A DNA stretch of 11,847 bases from Acidobacteriota bacterium. GTDB lineage: Bacteria; Acidobacteriota; UBA6911; RPQK01; JADFOI01. Position numbers and translations under genes: made by a program. The notes beneath the pieces are model-generated. The model ran no database searches. It saw nothing but the letters and a program-made list of their open reading frames with translations, and was not told the DNA's origin. Shown piece by piece: positions 1 to 7,003 of the stretch (position 1 is the first letter of the stretch; every line of letters starts with the position of its first letter). The DNA is taken from contig JACZQQ010000062.1 of the NCBI GenBank assembly GCA_022545645.1, forward strand, positions 1 to 11,847, read 5' to 3'.

Positions 1-1
1 G

Positions 2-2230
2 ATGCAAACCCGAAGAGAACTAGGCACTTTTTTACTCCTGCTGCTTTTCCTGCAGCCGATCTTGATGGCCCAGGATGATTCTCAGGACCAGCAGCACGGG
101 AGAAAGTGGCTGAACCTCACACTCACGGAGGCACCTGTGGTCTTGGACGGAAAACTCGACGAGGAAGCCTGGAGCCAAGCCCAAGTGGTTGGAGACTTTA
201 TCCAGGAGGATCCCAACGAAGGGATGCCAGCCAGCGAGGCAACCGAAGTTCGCGCGCTTTTCGACGGAGAAAACCTTTATTTCGGGGTGCGCTGTTTGGA
301 CAGTCAGCCCCAAGGCATTCGGGCAACGGAGCTGCGACGCGATGACAGCTTTGGAAATGACGACAGCTTTGCCGTCATTCTGGACACCTTTCACGATCAC
401 CGAAACGCCTTCCTGTTTCGCATCAACCCCCGAGGCACCCAATACGATGCACTGATTACCGAGGAGGGACTAGACGTCAATGTCAGCTGGGATGAAAAGT
501 GGGAGGCGGAAACCAGCATCGACGAGGAGGGTTGGTCTGCCGAAATCAAGATCCCCTTCAAATCCATTCGGTTCGCTTCTTCATCGGAAGGAGAGGTTTC
601 TTTTGGGGTGGATTTCGAACGGATCATCCGGCGCAAAAACGAATTGACCTATTGGAACAACTTCAGCAGGGATTTTGATTTTCACGAGGTCTCTCAGGCA
701 GGACACCTGACCGGCCTGACGGGAACGGAAAACAGCTTGAGGGTGCGGATCAAGCCCTTTATCACGGGGAGGATCAACACCGAAGGGGCGGCGCAGCGAA
801 ACACCGTTTTCCTGGGTGATGTGGGCCTGGAAGACGTCAAAATACCGATCACCTCGGGCTTGACTCTGGATGCCACCCTCAACACCGACTTCGCCGAAAC
901 GGAGGTCGACGACCAGATCATCAATTTTGACCGGGTGCCCATCTTTTTTCCCGAGAAGAGAGAGTTTTTCCTGGAAGGAGCCGGCATTTTCGAATTTGGC
1001 ATCGTTCGAGGAGAGCGCCGAGCTCAGGTCAAGCTGTACCACAGTCGCCGCATTGGCCTTTCCGATGATGGAGAAGAGATCCCCATGTTGGGCGGAGTCA
1101 AGTTAACGGGCCGGGTCGGGCAGAAATTCACCGTAGGTTTCCTGAACGCCCAAACCGATGAGTTCGGATTTTTTAATGATCAAACCAACGACTTTGAGGT
1201 CCGGCCAGGAGATAATTTTACCGTCTTCCGCCTGAAACGGGACATCTTGTCACGCTCTACCTTGGGAGTCTTCTACACCGGCCGGCAGGCAGAAGGAGGA
1301 GATTACAACCGAGTGGTCGGAATTGATCAGAACCTGATTTTTCTCCAGCATCTGAGTCTCAATGCAATGTTTGGCAGGTCTTTCACCGATGGTGTTTCAG
1401 AAAACGAATTGATGGGGTCTTTCACACTGGGTTGGCTGGACGATCTACTGGATACCCGTTTCAACTATGTCTATCTGGATGAAAACTTCCAGTCAGACCT
1501 GGGCTTTATCGAGCGACCCGGAACCCGCAAGCTCGACTCTCGGTTTGCGATCTCCCCACGCCCCAACAGCGACATCATTCGTCAGTTCAATTTCTCCTAC
1601 CATCTGGAGGATTTCAAGGTCGTAGCCACCGGGGAGCTGCAGTCACGGATTCATCATTTCGGCTTTAACACTTTCTTTCAGAACGGCAGTTCGGTTCGAA
1701 TCGGACCTCATCGACCGACCGAAAATCTCACCGAGCCGCTTCGCCTCCCGGGAGGATTGATGGTCCCACCGGGACACTACAGCTGGTGGTACGTCCCCTT
1801 CAACTATTCCTTGAATCCAGCTCGCATGGTGAGCGGTAATTTCAGTTACCGCTATGAACCGGGTTACTACGGAGAAGGTGGCCGCCGCCACCAGTGGCAG
1901 ATCAACCCGGTCTTCAAGCTCAGCAGTGGCTTTTCCGCTGACATGGCCTATTCCATTAACAAGATCGGTCTGTTCGAAGGAGAACTGGTCACCTTCCACC
2001 AGGTAAACAGCAGCATCAATGTGGCATTTAGCCGTAAATGGTTGACCAGCACTACGATCCAGTACAACAGCGACCGCGATGTGATCGGGATCAACTTCCG
2101 GCTGAACTATATCTATCGGCCGGGCGATGATCTGTTTATCGTCTACAATGATTCGCGCAACCGCACGAACTCACCCGCTGAAATGGACCGCTCATTCGTG
2201 ATCAAGCTGACCCACTCCTTTGATTTTTGA
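2..2230 (+). CDS. Secreted CBM9-like / DUF5916 family protein, probable outer-membrane beta-barrel
   Basis: The 742-residue protein begins with a signal peptide: RR at residues 4-5, a Leu-rich core at about 9-18 and a likely cut after LMAQ (residue 24). Residues about 45-213 resemble the carbohydrate-binding family 9-like fold (VVLDGKLDEEAW, then LYFGVRC and a FAVILDTF strand). The next region carries the DUF5916 hallmark (NTDFAETEVDD, then FFPEKREFFLEGAGIFEFG near 315-333 and YHSRRIG at 346-352). The remainder has the alternating polar/aromatic pattern of beta strands and ends in Phe (HSFDF), as outer-membrane barrels recognised by the BAM complex often do. Family members are secreted or outer-membrane proteins of uncertain function; the CBM9-like part suggests binding of a glycan or other surface ligand, but the substrate cannot be read. 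The ATG lies one base inside the window, so its RBS and any earlier start are unseen; the signal peptide supports this start. It converges on trxB with 40 nt between stops. Confidence 0.85.
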   Translation: MQTRRELGTFLLLLLFLQPILMAQDDSQDQQHGRKWLNLTLTEAPVVLDGKLDEEAWSQAQVVGDFIQEDPNEGMPASEATEVRALFDGENLYFGVRCLDSQPQGIRATELRRDDSFGNDDSFAVILDTFHDHRNAFLFRINPRGTQYDALITEEGLDVNVSWDEKWEAETSIDEEGWSAEIKIPFKSIRFASSSEGEVSFGVDFERIIRRKNELTYWNNFSRDFDFHEVSQAGHLTGLTGTENSLRVRIKPFITGRINTEGAAQRNTVFLGDVGLEDVKIPITSGLTLDATLNTDFAETEVDDQIINFDRVPIFFPEKREFFLEGAGIFEFGIVRGERRAQVKLYHSRRIGLSDDGEEIPMLGGVKLTGRVGQKFTVGFLNAQTDEFGFFNDQTNDFEVRPGDNFTVFRLKRDILSRSTLGVFYTGRQAEGGDYNRVVGIDQNLIFLQHLSLNAMFGRSFTDGVSENELMGSFTLGWLDDLLDTRFNYVYLDENFQSDLGFIERPGTRKLDSRFAISPRPNSDIIRQFNFSYHLEDFKVVATGELQSRIHHFGFNTFFQNGSSVRIGPHRPTENLTEPLRLPGGLMVPPGHYSWWYVPFNYSLNPARMVSGNFSYRYEPGYYGEGGRRHQWQINPVFKLSSGFSADMAYSINKIGLFEGELVTFHQVNSSINVAFSRKWLTSTTIQYNSDRDVIGINFRLNYIYRPGDDLFIVYNDSRNRTNSPAEMDRSFVIKLTHSFDF

Positions 2231-2270
2231 TGGTCGCGGCGATGATGCATAGTCCCGGCTAAGGGCCCCG

Positions 2271-3242
2271 TTAGGGGTGGGCGGCACCCGCCTCAGCGCC
2301 GGCCTGGGCCGTGCTGTCTGTCTGCTCCAGCCCGTCGAGAAACTTTTCCGCATCGATGGCTGCCTGACACCCTGCTCCGGCGGCGGTCACCGCCTGCTTA
2401 TAAATGCGGTCATGAACATCTCCCGCCGCGAAAACTCCCTCCACATTGGTCTTGGAGCCGTCATGGATGACGATGTACCCCTGATCCAACTCCAGTTGAC
2501 CCTCGAAGATCCCGGTGTTGGGCTTGTGGCCGATGGCAATGAACACTCCCTGAACATCCAGGGTTGTTTCCTCTTCAGTCTTCACATTTTTCAGCTTCAC
2601 CGCCTCAACGCTTTTCTTTTGGGAATCCAGGATATCGGTCACGACCGAATCCCAGATGAACTCGATCTTTGGATGGTTGAATGCCCGATCGGCCATGATC
2701 CTGGAAGCCCGCAGTTCGTCTCGTCGATGGACAACGGTCACTTTTTCTGCAAACTTGGTGAGAAACAGAGCCTCCTCCATGGCCGTATCTCCGCCACCCA
2801 CCACCATGATCTTCTGGTCACGAAAGAAGAATCCATCGCAGGTCGCGCAAGTCGATACACCGTACCCAATGAGTTCCTTTTCTGACGGTAGCCCCAGCAG
2901 TATAGCCGAGGCGCCCGAGGCCACGATCAGGGTTTCCGCCTCATAGGTGGCCTTCTCGGTCGAAATCTTAAACGGACGTTTGCTCAGATCGGCTTCCTTC
3001 GCCACTTCCATCTTGTAGTTTGCGCCAAACCGCTGCGCCTGTTGTTTCATCCGCTCCACCAGTTCAGGACCCTGGATGCCCTCGGGAAACCCCGGATAGT
3101 TTTCCACATCGGTGGTTATGGACAGCTGTCCTCCAGGTTCATGTCCTTCCAGGACCAGCGGTTCCAGATCGGCCCGAGCCGTATAAATCGCTGCACTGGA
3201 ACCGGCGCAGCCAGAGCCTAAAATGATAACTTTGTGTACCAT
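2271..3242 (-). CDS. trxB: Thioredoxin reductase (NADPH-dependent)
   Basis: This 323-residue flavoprotein would reduce oxidised thioredoxin with NADPH in the cytoplasm. Motifs appear in family order: an N-terminal FAD dinucleotide fold (ILGSGCAGSSAAIYTARA, residues 7-24, with Cys where Pro is common), GGQLSITTDVENYPGFP (37-53), the redox-active CATC pair C132/C135 followed by DGFF, an NADPH fold GGGDTAMEEALFL (149-161) with VHRRDELRAS, and the C-terminal FAD motif FAAGDV (271-276). Length is normal for low-molecular-weight TrxB, with an extra Ala-rich tail after residue 305. The frame opens at a TTG 13 codons upstream (3281), directly after a TAA, but the ATG at 3242 is preferred because MVHKVIILGSG is where the family begins and a purine-rich GAAGAAGA lies just upstream. 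It is monocistronic, divergent from the MscS gene. No thioredoxin gene is adjacent. Identification is firm; ferredoxin- or other-partner specificity cannot be excluded. Confidence 0.95.
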   Translation of the reverse strand: MVHKVIILGSGCAGSSAAIYTARADLEPLVLEGHEPGGQLSITTDVENYPGFPEGIQGPELVERMKQQAQRFGANYKMEVAKEADLSKRPFKISTEKATYEAETLIVASGASAILLGLPSEKELIGYGVSTCATCDGFFFRDQKIMVVGGGDTAMEEALFLTKFAEKVTVVHRRDELRASRIMADRAFNHPKIEFIWDSVVTDILDSQKKSVEAVKLKNVKTEEETTLDVQGVFIAIGHKPNTGIFEGQLELDQGYIVIHDGSKTNVEGVFAAGDVHDRIYKQAVTAAGAGCQAAIDAEKFLDGLEQTDSTAQAGAEAGAAHP

Positions 3243-3347
3243 AAGTCTTCTTCGTCTCACTTTCTGTAGGAAAAGAGGCAATTAGGATATCAAATGTTTC
3301 ACCAGGGAATAAAATGATTCGTGGGTAAAGGGGGGTAAGAAAAGGCC

Positions 3348-4415
3348 ATGGAAACGATAGAAGAGACTTTATTGGATTTGGGGAACAATCCTTACATCCA
3401 GGCGCTTGGCGTCCTGCTGGTATCCCTGATATTGGCCAAGCTCACAGACTGGATTCTCACCCGGGGACTCACTCGACTCACCCAGAAGACTCCCAGCGAG
3501 ATCGACGACCAGATGCTGGCCATGATCCACAAACCGATTTACTACTCCGTTTTGGCAGCTGGATTAGCGGTTGCGGTCACTCTGGTCGAGCTTCCGGCCC
3601 CCTTTGATTTTATCAGTTTTGGCCTGATCAAAACTCTTGTCGTTTTGATCTGGCTCATTTTAGGGATTCGCCTGATTCTTCTCATTCTGGACTGGATGAC
3701 TCTGCAGCCAGAACGCTTTCACATCGTCCAGCCCGACACCAAGCCCCTTTTCGACATCTCTGCCCGGGTCATCCTGTTTGGTGGTGCCCTCTACTTCTTA
3801 CTGATTTCCTGGAATGTGGATGTCACGGCCTGGCTGGCATCAGCCGGGATCATCGGCATCGCCGTGGGTTTTGCAGCCAAGGACACCCTGGCCAATCTTT
3901 TTGCGGGCATCTTTATCCTGGCCGAAGCCCCCTACAAGATCGGTGATTTCATCGTGCTGGACGGAGGCGAGCGGGGTCGTGTGACAAAAATCGGAATTCG
4001 CAGTACCCGTATTCTCACTCGTGATGACGTTGAAATCACCATACCCAACGCCACCATTGGGAATTCCAAGATCATCAACGAAAGCGGCGGTCCCTATGTG
4101 AAATATCGCAATCGCATTCCCGTGGGTGTCGCCTACGGATCCGATGTCGACCTGGTGAGAAAGATTTTACTGGAGGTGGCCCAGGAGGCGGCCAAGGAAG
4201 GCGGTGTTGCTCTTGATCCGGAGCCGCGGGTTCGTTTCCGCGGGTTTGGGGACTCTGCCCTGCTCTTTGAGCTCCTCTATTGGATCAAGGAACCGGTGTT
4301 GAAAGGTCAGATTCAGGACCTGCTGAACACTTTAACCTACAAGGCCCTGGCCAAAGCGGATATCGAGATACCTTACCCGAAACGCGACCTTTACGTGAAG
4401 GAAATGCCCAAATAA
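3348..4415 (+). CDS. MscS-family mechanosensitive ion channel
   Basis: This 355-residue inner-membrane channel probably opens under membrane tension to release solutes during osmotic down-shock. Hydrophobic segments are visible at about 16-38, 62-82, 90-115 and 137-155. They are followed by the pore-lining helix and MscS core: GIIGIAVGFAAKDTLANLFAG (167-187), then the beta domain GDFIVLDGGERGRVTKIGIRSTRI (199-222), DDVEITIPNA (226-235) and the C-terminal alpha/beta vestibule ending near residue 345. The core motif and length match small-to-medium MscS channels with extra N-terminal helices, rather than the giant MscK/MscM types. The start is the ATG after a G-rich run and AAGG. It stands alone, divergent from trxB, with 105 nt shared for both promoters; no clear sigma-70 boxes were seen there. 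A 16-bp imperfect tandem duplication covers its stop codon. Confidence 0.93.
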   Translation: METIEETLLDLGNNPYIQALGVLLVSLILAKLTDWILTRGLTRLTQKTPSEIDDQMLAMIHKPIYYSVLAAGLAVAVTLVELPAPFDFISFGLIKTLVVLIWLILGIRLILLILDWMTLQPERFHIVQPDTKPLFDISARVILFGGALYFLLISWNVDVTAWLASAGIIGIAVGFAAKDTLANLFAGIFILAEAPYKIGDFIVLDGGERGRVTKIGIRSTRILTRDDVEITIPNATIGNSKIINESGGPYVKYRNRIPVGVAYGSDVDLVRKILLEVAQEAAKEGGVALDPEPRVRFRGFGDSALLFELLYWIKEPVLKGQIQDLLNTLTYKALAKADIEIPYPKRDLYVKEMPK

Positions 4416-4431
4416 GGAAATGCCAAAATCT
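4400..4431 (+). repeat. Imperfect 16-bp tandem duplication over the MscS-channel stop codon
   Basis: GGAAATGCCCAAATAA (4400-4415) is followed immediately by GGAAATGCCAAAATCT (4416-4431), differing at three positions. The first copy encodes the last residues and the TAA stop of the channel; the second lies in the 3' spacer. It looks like a small replication-slippage duplication without obvious function. Confidence 0.75.
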
Positions 4432-4458
4432 ACCGATTCGTAAGTTCTCAAGCTTCGG

Positions 4459-4560
4459 CTAGAAGAAATTGGGAATCACGATTTCGCGAATGACCGTGAC
4501 GACAACCACTGCGACGATAAGAAGTTCGATGAAGGAAAACCCTTTTCTGTCTTGCTGCAT
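4459..4560 (-). pseudogene. Truncated type IV pilin / pseudopilin: 33-codon N-terminal prepilin segment
   Basis: The minus-strand ORF encodes 33 residues that begin MQQDRKGFSFIELLIV and end IVIPNFF before a TAG at 4459-4461. It has the class III (type IVa) prepilin signal: a short basic leader (R5, K6), Gly7 as the prepilin-peptidase site, Phe8 as mature +1, the invariant Glu12 at +5 and a Val/Ile-rich helix ending in the IPNF motif where family N-terminal helices end. Full-length pilins continue for 100 or more residues; here no globular domain follows in any frame, because the next bases are spacer and then the antisense of the MscS gene. R24-E25 near the end of the helix are unusual for a membrane segment. 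An AGGAGG five bases upstream of the ATG suggests that translation was or is efficient. It is either a decayed pilin gene or a very short pilin-like peptide. No other pilus genes are in the window. Confidence 0.65.
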
Positions 4561-4565
4561 AACCA

Positions 4566-4571
4566 CCTCCT
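4566..4571 (-). promoter_or_regulatory. Shine-Dalgarno site of the mini-pilin ORF
   Basis: Read on the minus strand, a perfect AGGAGG sits five bases before the ATG at 4560. It is one of the strongest ribosome binding sites in the window, and it is the main reason for taking such a short ORF seriously. Confidence 0.7.
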
Positions 4572-4736
4572 GTTGAGCAAGTAAGCAAAAGGGGCTCCAA
4601 TACAGCTATTGTTCTTTCACTTTCTGTACAACCGTTTGATATCACAAGAGTTAAAATTTTGAGAAGTTTTCCCCGTGAGTTTCCATTCAAATTGATGTGA
4701 CCGGCTTTGCTACTGAGATGACCTAAATTGTCAGTC

Positions 4737-4762
4737 CGGATCGTCACTTCGGATCGTCACTT
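4737..4762. repeat. 13-bp exact tandem duplication at the left edge of the palindromic element
   Basis: CGGATCGTCACTT occurs twice without a gap (4737-4749 and 4750-4762). The second copy runs into the first octamers of the neighbouring palindromic element, so the duplication may mark its left boundary or an internal slippage event. Confidence 0.7.
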
Positions 4763-4834
4763 CGTGACGTCGTGAGTTTGTGCATTCGTGAATTCGTGCG
4801 TTCGTGACTTCGTGCATTCGTGGGTCTGTGCAGA
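4755..4834. repeat. Left octamer array (CGTGnnTT, ten units)
   Basis: Units in order are CGTCACTT, CGTGACGT, CGTGAGTT, TGTGCATT, CGTGAATT, CGTGCGTT, CGTGACTT, CGTGCATT, CGTGGGTC and TGTGCAGA. The register is kept at exactly eight bases while positions 5-6 of each unit vary freely, which is not what simple slippage of a fixed unit gives. Confidence 0.8.
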
Positions 4835-4855
4835 ACCCCAGGAATGGCAGTCAAT

Positions 4856-4934
4856 CACATCGCCCAGCCCGGATTATGCATAGGCTTTCTACTGCAGCGA
4901 CGAGAACCTATGCATAATCCGGGCAAGTGATGTG
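4856..4934. repeat. Central hairpin of the element: perfect 18-bp inverted repeat, 22-nt loop
   Basis: GCCCGGATTATGCATAGG (4867-4884) is matched exactly by CCTATGCATAATCCGGGC (4907-4924). Outside it, CACATC (4856-4861) pairs with GATGTG (4929-4934) across short internal bulges of five and four bases. The loop (4885-4906) contains CTGCAG. No T-run follows on either side, so a simple intrinsic terminator is unlikely. Confidence 0.9.
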
Positions 4935-4940
4935 TGTGTA

Positions 4941-5012
4941 AGGTACGAAAGCACGAAGGCACGAAAGCACGAAAGCACGAAGGCACGACATCACGCACGT
5001 CACGAAGTGACG
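4941..5012. repeat. Right octamer array (AAGCACGA, nine units)
   Basis: Units are AGGTACGA, AAGCACGA, AGGCACGA, AAGCACGA, AAGCACGA, AGGCACGA, CATCACGC, ACGTCACG and AAGTGACG. They are the reverse complement of the left-array motif. The inner copies are nearly identical, so this arm looks younger or more homogenised than the left one. The outermost units overlap the 3' end of the histidine kinase gene. Confidence 0.8.
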
Positions 5013-7003
5013 GAGCTCGAAAAGCGGAGGCTGAATTCGGTGCCGGGTTGGCGGTTGGCCACATCCACGTGGGCGCCCATGGCGTCGCCTAACATCTTCA
5101 CCAGGGACAGGCCGATTCCCGTTCCCCGGGTGGTGCGGGTCATCTCGTTGTCGATTCGGTAGAACTTTTCAAAGATGCTCTTGAGTTTGCGGCTGGGGAT
5201 GCCGGGGCCGAAGTCGCGGACTCGAATGTAGCAGTCGTTTCCCAGTTGGCTCACCGTCAAGACAATCTTTTTGGTTTCGGCGTCCTTGGAAAACTTGATG
5301 GCGTTGTCGATGAGATTAATCAGGATCTGGGTGAGGGCATCGGTGTCCACCTGAATCGGTTTGACCTCCCCTTCGGTGACGGTTTCAAACTCGAATCCGG
5401 CTCGCTTGACCTGATTGCTCAAACGCTCGGTGATCTGGGCGACGAACTCGACCGGTTGAACAGTGGTCAGATTGATTTGCCACTCGCTTCGCTCCAACTC
5501 GGCCAGCGTTAACACGTTTTGGATCAGTCGGCTCAATCGCACACTCTCATCATGGATCTGCTGGTAGTAGCCTTCCTTTTTCTCCTCCTCCACCCATCCT
5601 TCCATCAGCACCTCGCCATACATCCGGATGGCCGTCAGTGGAGTCTTCAGCTCGTGGCTGACCGCCGAAACGAAATCGCTCTTCTTTTGAGCAAGCTCCA
5701 TCTGCTTGACGGTCAATCGATAGACTCCCAGAAAACCGCCCAGGAAAAGCACTGAAAGGAAGAGGGCCAGAAAGGTCACCAACTGATGAGCAGGACTTTG
5801 CGGGAGTTGAGCGACGGTAATCGCCAGGTCAAAGTCGTTCAGCGGGTAGGGCAAGGCAGCGCTGTGAAGAAGCAAGGGCCTTGGGTTGTTTTGACCCACC
5901 GGGGTGGGCTCGAGCAACTCCCCCTGGTGAAAGACCAGGTATGAGGCCGTCTCCGGTAATGCCGAGTTCAAAAAGGCTGAATCCAGGTGGCTTTCCAGAA
6001 ATTCGGAAAGACTGGCGGCAAAGCCCTGGATGTAGCGCCTTTGCTGGGGCCAGACCTTCCGGTAAAAGACCAGCCATCTGTTGTCGATGACCTCGCTTTG
6101 AAAGGGGTCCACTTCTGCCACCACCTCCGGTTCCGCTTCCGGCTCGGATAGGACATCCTTATCTTGAGACCGCAACTCGTCGCCCATTTGAAAAGCCCGG
6201 TTGGTTTGTCCGGCAACGACCCGGCTGCCGGGAGCATCATCGGCGCGTTGAGGGGCGGCACTCTCTTTGGCCTTTTCCAAGTCCTGGGAGTAGGCGTCTT
6301 TGAGTTGAGAATCGAAGATCTCGGCCTGCCTCAGTGAGCTTTTCTGGACCCGACGCTGGAGGCTGTCTGTCTTTTGGTCCTCTTCACTTCGCAGGCTGTA
6401 GGTCGATTCAGAGGCTTCCCTCTCGTAGCGCTGCTCCAGAGTAATGTCCACCCTGGATTCCAGATTGTCTCGGAAATTGGAGAAGTTTTTCTTGGCTGTG
6501 GGAGGGGACTCCTCCAGCTTCAGTTCGTCCAGTTGAGCCTGCAAGCCGGGAGTGAGGGAGAAGAGCCCCTCCAGCAAGGTGGCCAGCTTGTCCTTCATTT
6601 CTTCACGCTCTTCTCTCTGGGGGACGGCGATTGCCGGGTCTTTGTCGGGCAGGAGCGGGCTGTGAAAGCTGCCGTCCGGATCAATCTGGAAGTATCCCAA
6701 AATGCCCGGGATCTCCGATTGCACCGGAAAGTCGGCCAAGGGGGACAGGTTCAAACCTTCCTGTTGGGGAACCGCTCGGTCAGCCACGTGAATATAGCGG
6801 TAGTGGGTATAGGGCCGCTGCTCCTCAACCAGGAGGTTTTCCTGAAGACGTTGGTAAACGGTGGCCATCAGGCTCTCGGCGGTCCGGCGATACAAGAAGA
6901 AGGACTCCTGTTCCAGGTTGCTATAGGTGTGACTGAGCAGGATGACGATGGGAACCGCCAGCAGGATGAAGAATAGCGCGAAATACAAACGCAGTCTCTT
7001 CAT
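5000..7003 (-). CDS. Membrane sensor histidine kinase, large extracytoplasmic domain, no HAMP
   Basis: The 667-residue protein would autophosphorylate on His450 and pass phosphate to the regulator encoded just upstream. TM1 is at about 5-24. A long region (about 25-405) follows, with a Glu/Lys/Gln-rich, probably helical stretch at about 130-300, and TM2 is at about 407-428. Only about 20 residues then precede the H-box SHELKTPLTAIR (449-460), so there is no room for a HAMP linker. The catalytic ATPase motifs follow: N-box LINLIDNAIKFSKD (561-574), G1 DFGPGIP (597-603), F-box FEKFYRID (611-618) and G2 GTGIGLSL (627-634). The ATG overlaps the regulator's TGA (ATGA) and has AAGGGGG upstream, so the two are translationally coupled. 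The last codons and the TGA fall inside the adjacent palindromic element. The extracytoplasmic domain is not one I recognise, so the stimulus is unknown. Confidence 0.93.
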   Translation of the reverse strand: MKRLRLYFALFFILLAVPIVILLSHTYSNLEQESFFLYRRTAESLMATVYQRLQENLLVEEQRPYTHYRYIHVADRAVPQQEGLNLSPLADFPVQSEIPGILGYFQIDPDGSFHSPLLPDKDPAIAVPQREEREEMKDKLATLLEGLFSLTPGLQAQLDELKLEESPPTAKKNFSNFRDNLESRVDITLEQRYEREASESTYSLRSEEDQKTDSLQRRVQKSSLRQAEIFDSQLKDAYSQDLEKAKESAAPQRADDAPGSRVVAGQTNRAFQMGDELRSQDKDVLSEPEAEPEVVAEVDPFQSEVIDNRWLVFYRKVWPQQRRYIQGFAASLSEFLESHLDSAFLNSALPETASYLVFHQGELLEPTPVGQNNPRPLLLHSAALPYPLNDFDLAITVAQLPQSPAHQLVTFLALFLSVLFLGGFLGVYRLTVKQMELAQKKSDFVSAVSHELKTPLTAIRMYGEVLMEGWVEEEKKEGYYQQIHDESVRLSRLIQNVLTLAELERSEWQINLTTVQPVEFVAQITERLSNQVKRAGFEFETVTEGEVKPIQVDTDALTQILINLIDNAIKFSKDAETKKIVLTVSQLGNDCYIRVRDFGPGIPSRKLKSIFEKFYRIDNEMTRTTRGTGIGLSLVKMLGDAMGAHVDVANRQPGTEFSLRFSSSVTS

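Larger units (their letters stand above)
4755..5012. mobile_element. MITE/REP-like palindromic intergenic element with opposed octamer arrays
   Basis: About 258 bp form one large imperfect inverted structure. The left arm (4755-4834) is ten octamers of consensus CGTGnnTT. The right arm (4941-5012) is nine octamers of the complementary consensus, mainly AAGCACGA and AGGCACGA. The outermost 13 bases are exact inverted copies (GTCACTTCGTGAC at 4756-4768, GTCACGAAGTGAC at 4999-5011). The centre is a perfect 18-bp hairpin. No transposase is encoded, so any mobility would have to be provided in trans. Translating the right arm gives the low-complexity KARKHESTKAR type of spurious peptide that is familiar from gene predictions over such octamers. 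No clear target-site duplication is visible. It could instead be a bidirectional transcription or mRNA-stability structure between the kinase and its downstream neighbour. Confidence 0.6.

Noticed and set aside
2266..2277. CCCC-GTTA-GGGG as a terminator between the convergent genes
   Set aside because: The stem is four bases, overlaps the trxB stop codon and has no T-run.
2277..2885. 202-codon plus-strand ORF opposite trxB
   Set aside because: It is an antisense shadow of the thioredoxin reductase gene, which has every family motif in place.
4430..4460. Possible frameshifted continuation of the pilin (SRSLRTYES in the +1 frame after PNFF)
   Set aside because: The SLRT similarity to pilins is four residues, sits much too close to the IPNF motif, and the frame soon becomes antisense of the MscS gene.
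4448..4747. 99-codon minus-strand ORF overlapping the mini-pilin
   Set aside because: It reads the pilin segment in another frame, loses the prepilin motif and has no ribosome binding site or recognisable domain.
4755..5012. CRISPR array
   Set aside because: Units are eight bases with no spacers, arranged in opposite orientations, and no cas genes are present.
4932..5162. Plus-strand ORF with a KARKHESTKARHH-type N-terminus
   Set aside because: It is a translation of the octamer array followed by the antisense of the kinase 3' end; such low-complexity peptides are typical spurious predictions.
6374..6976. 200-codon plus-strand ORF opposite the kinase N-terminal part
   Set aside because: It is an antisense shadow; no domain, RBS or context supports it.
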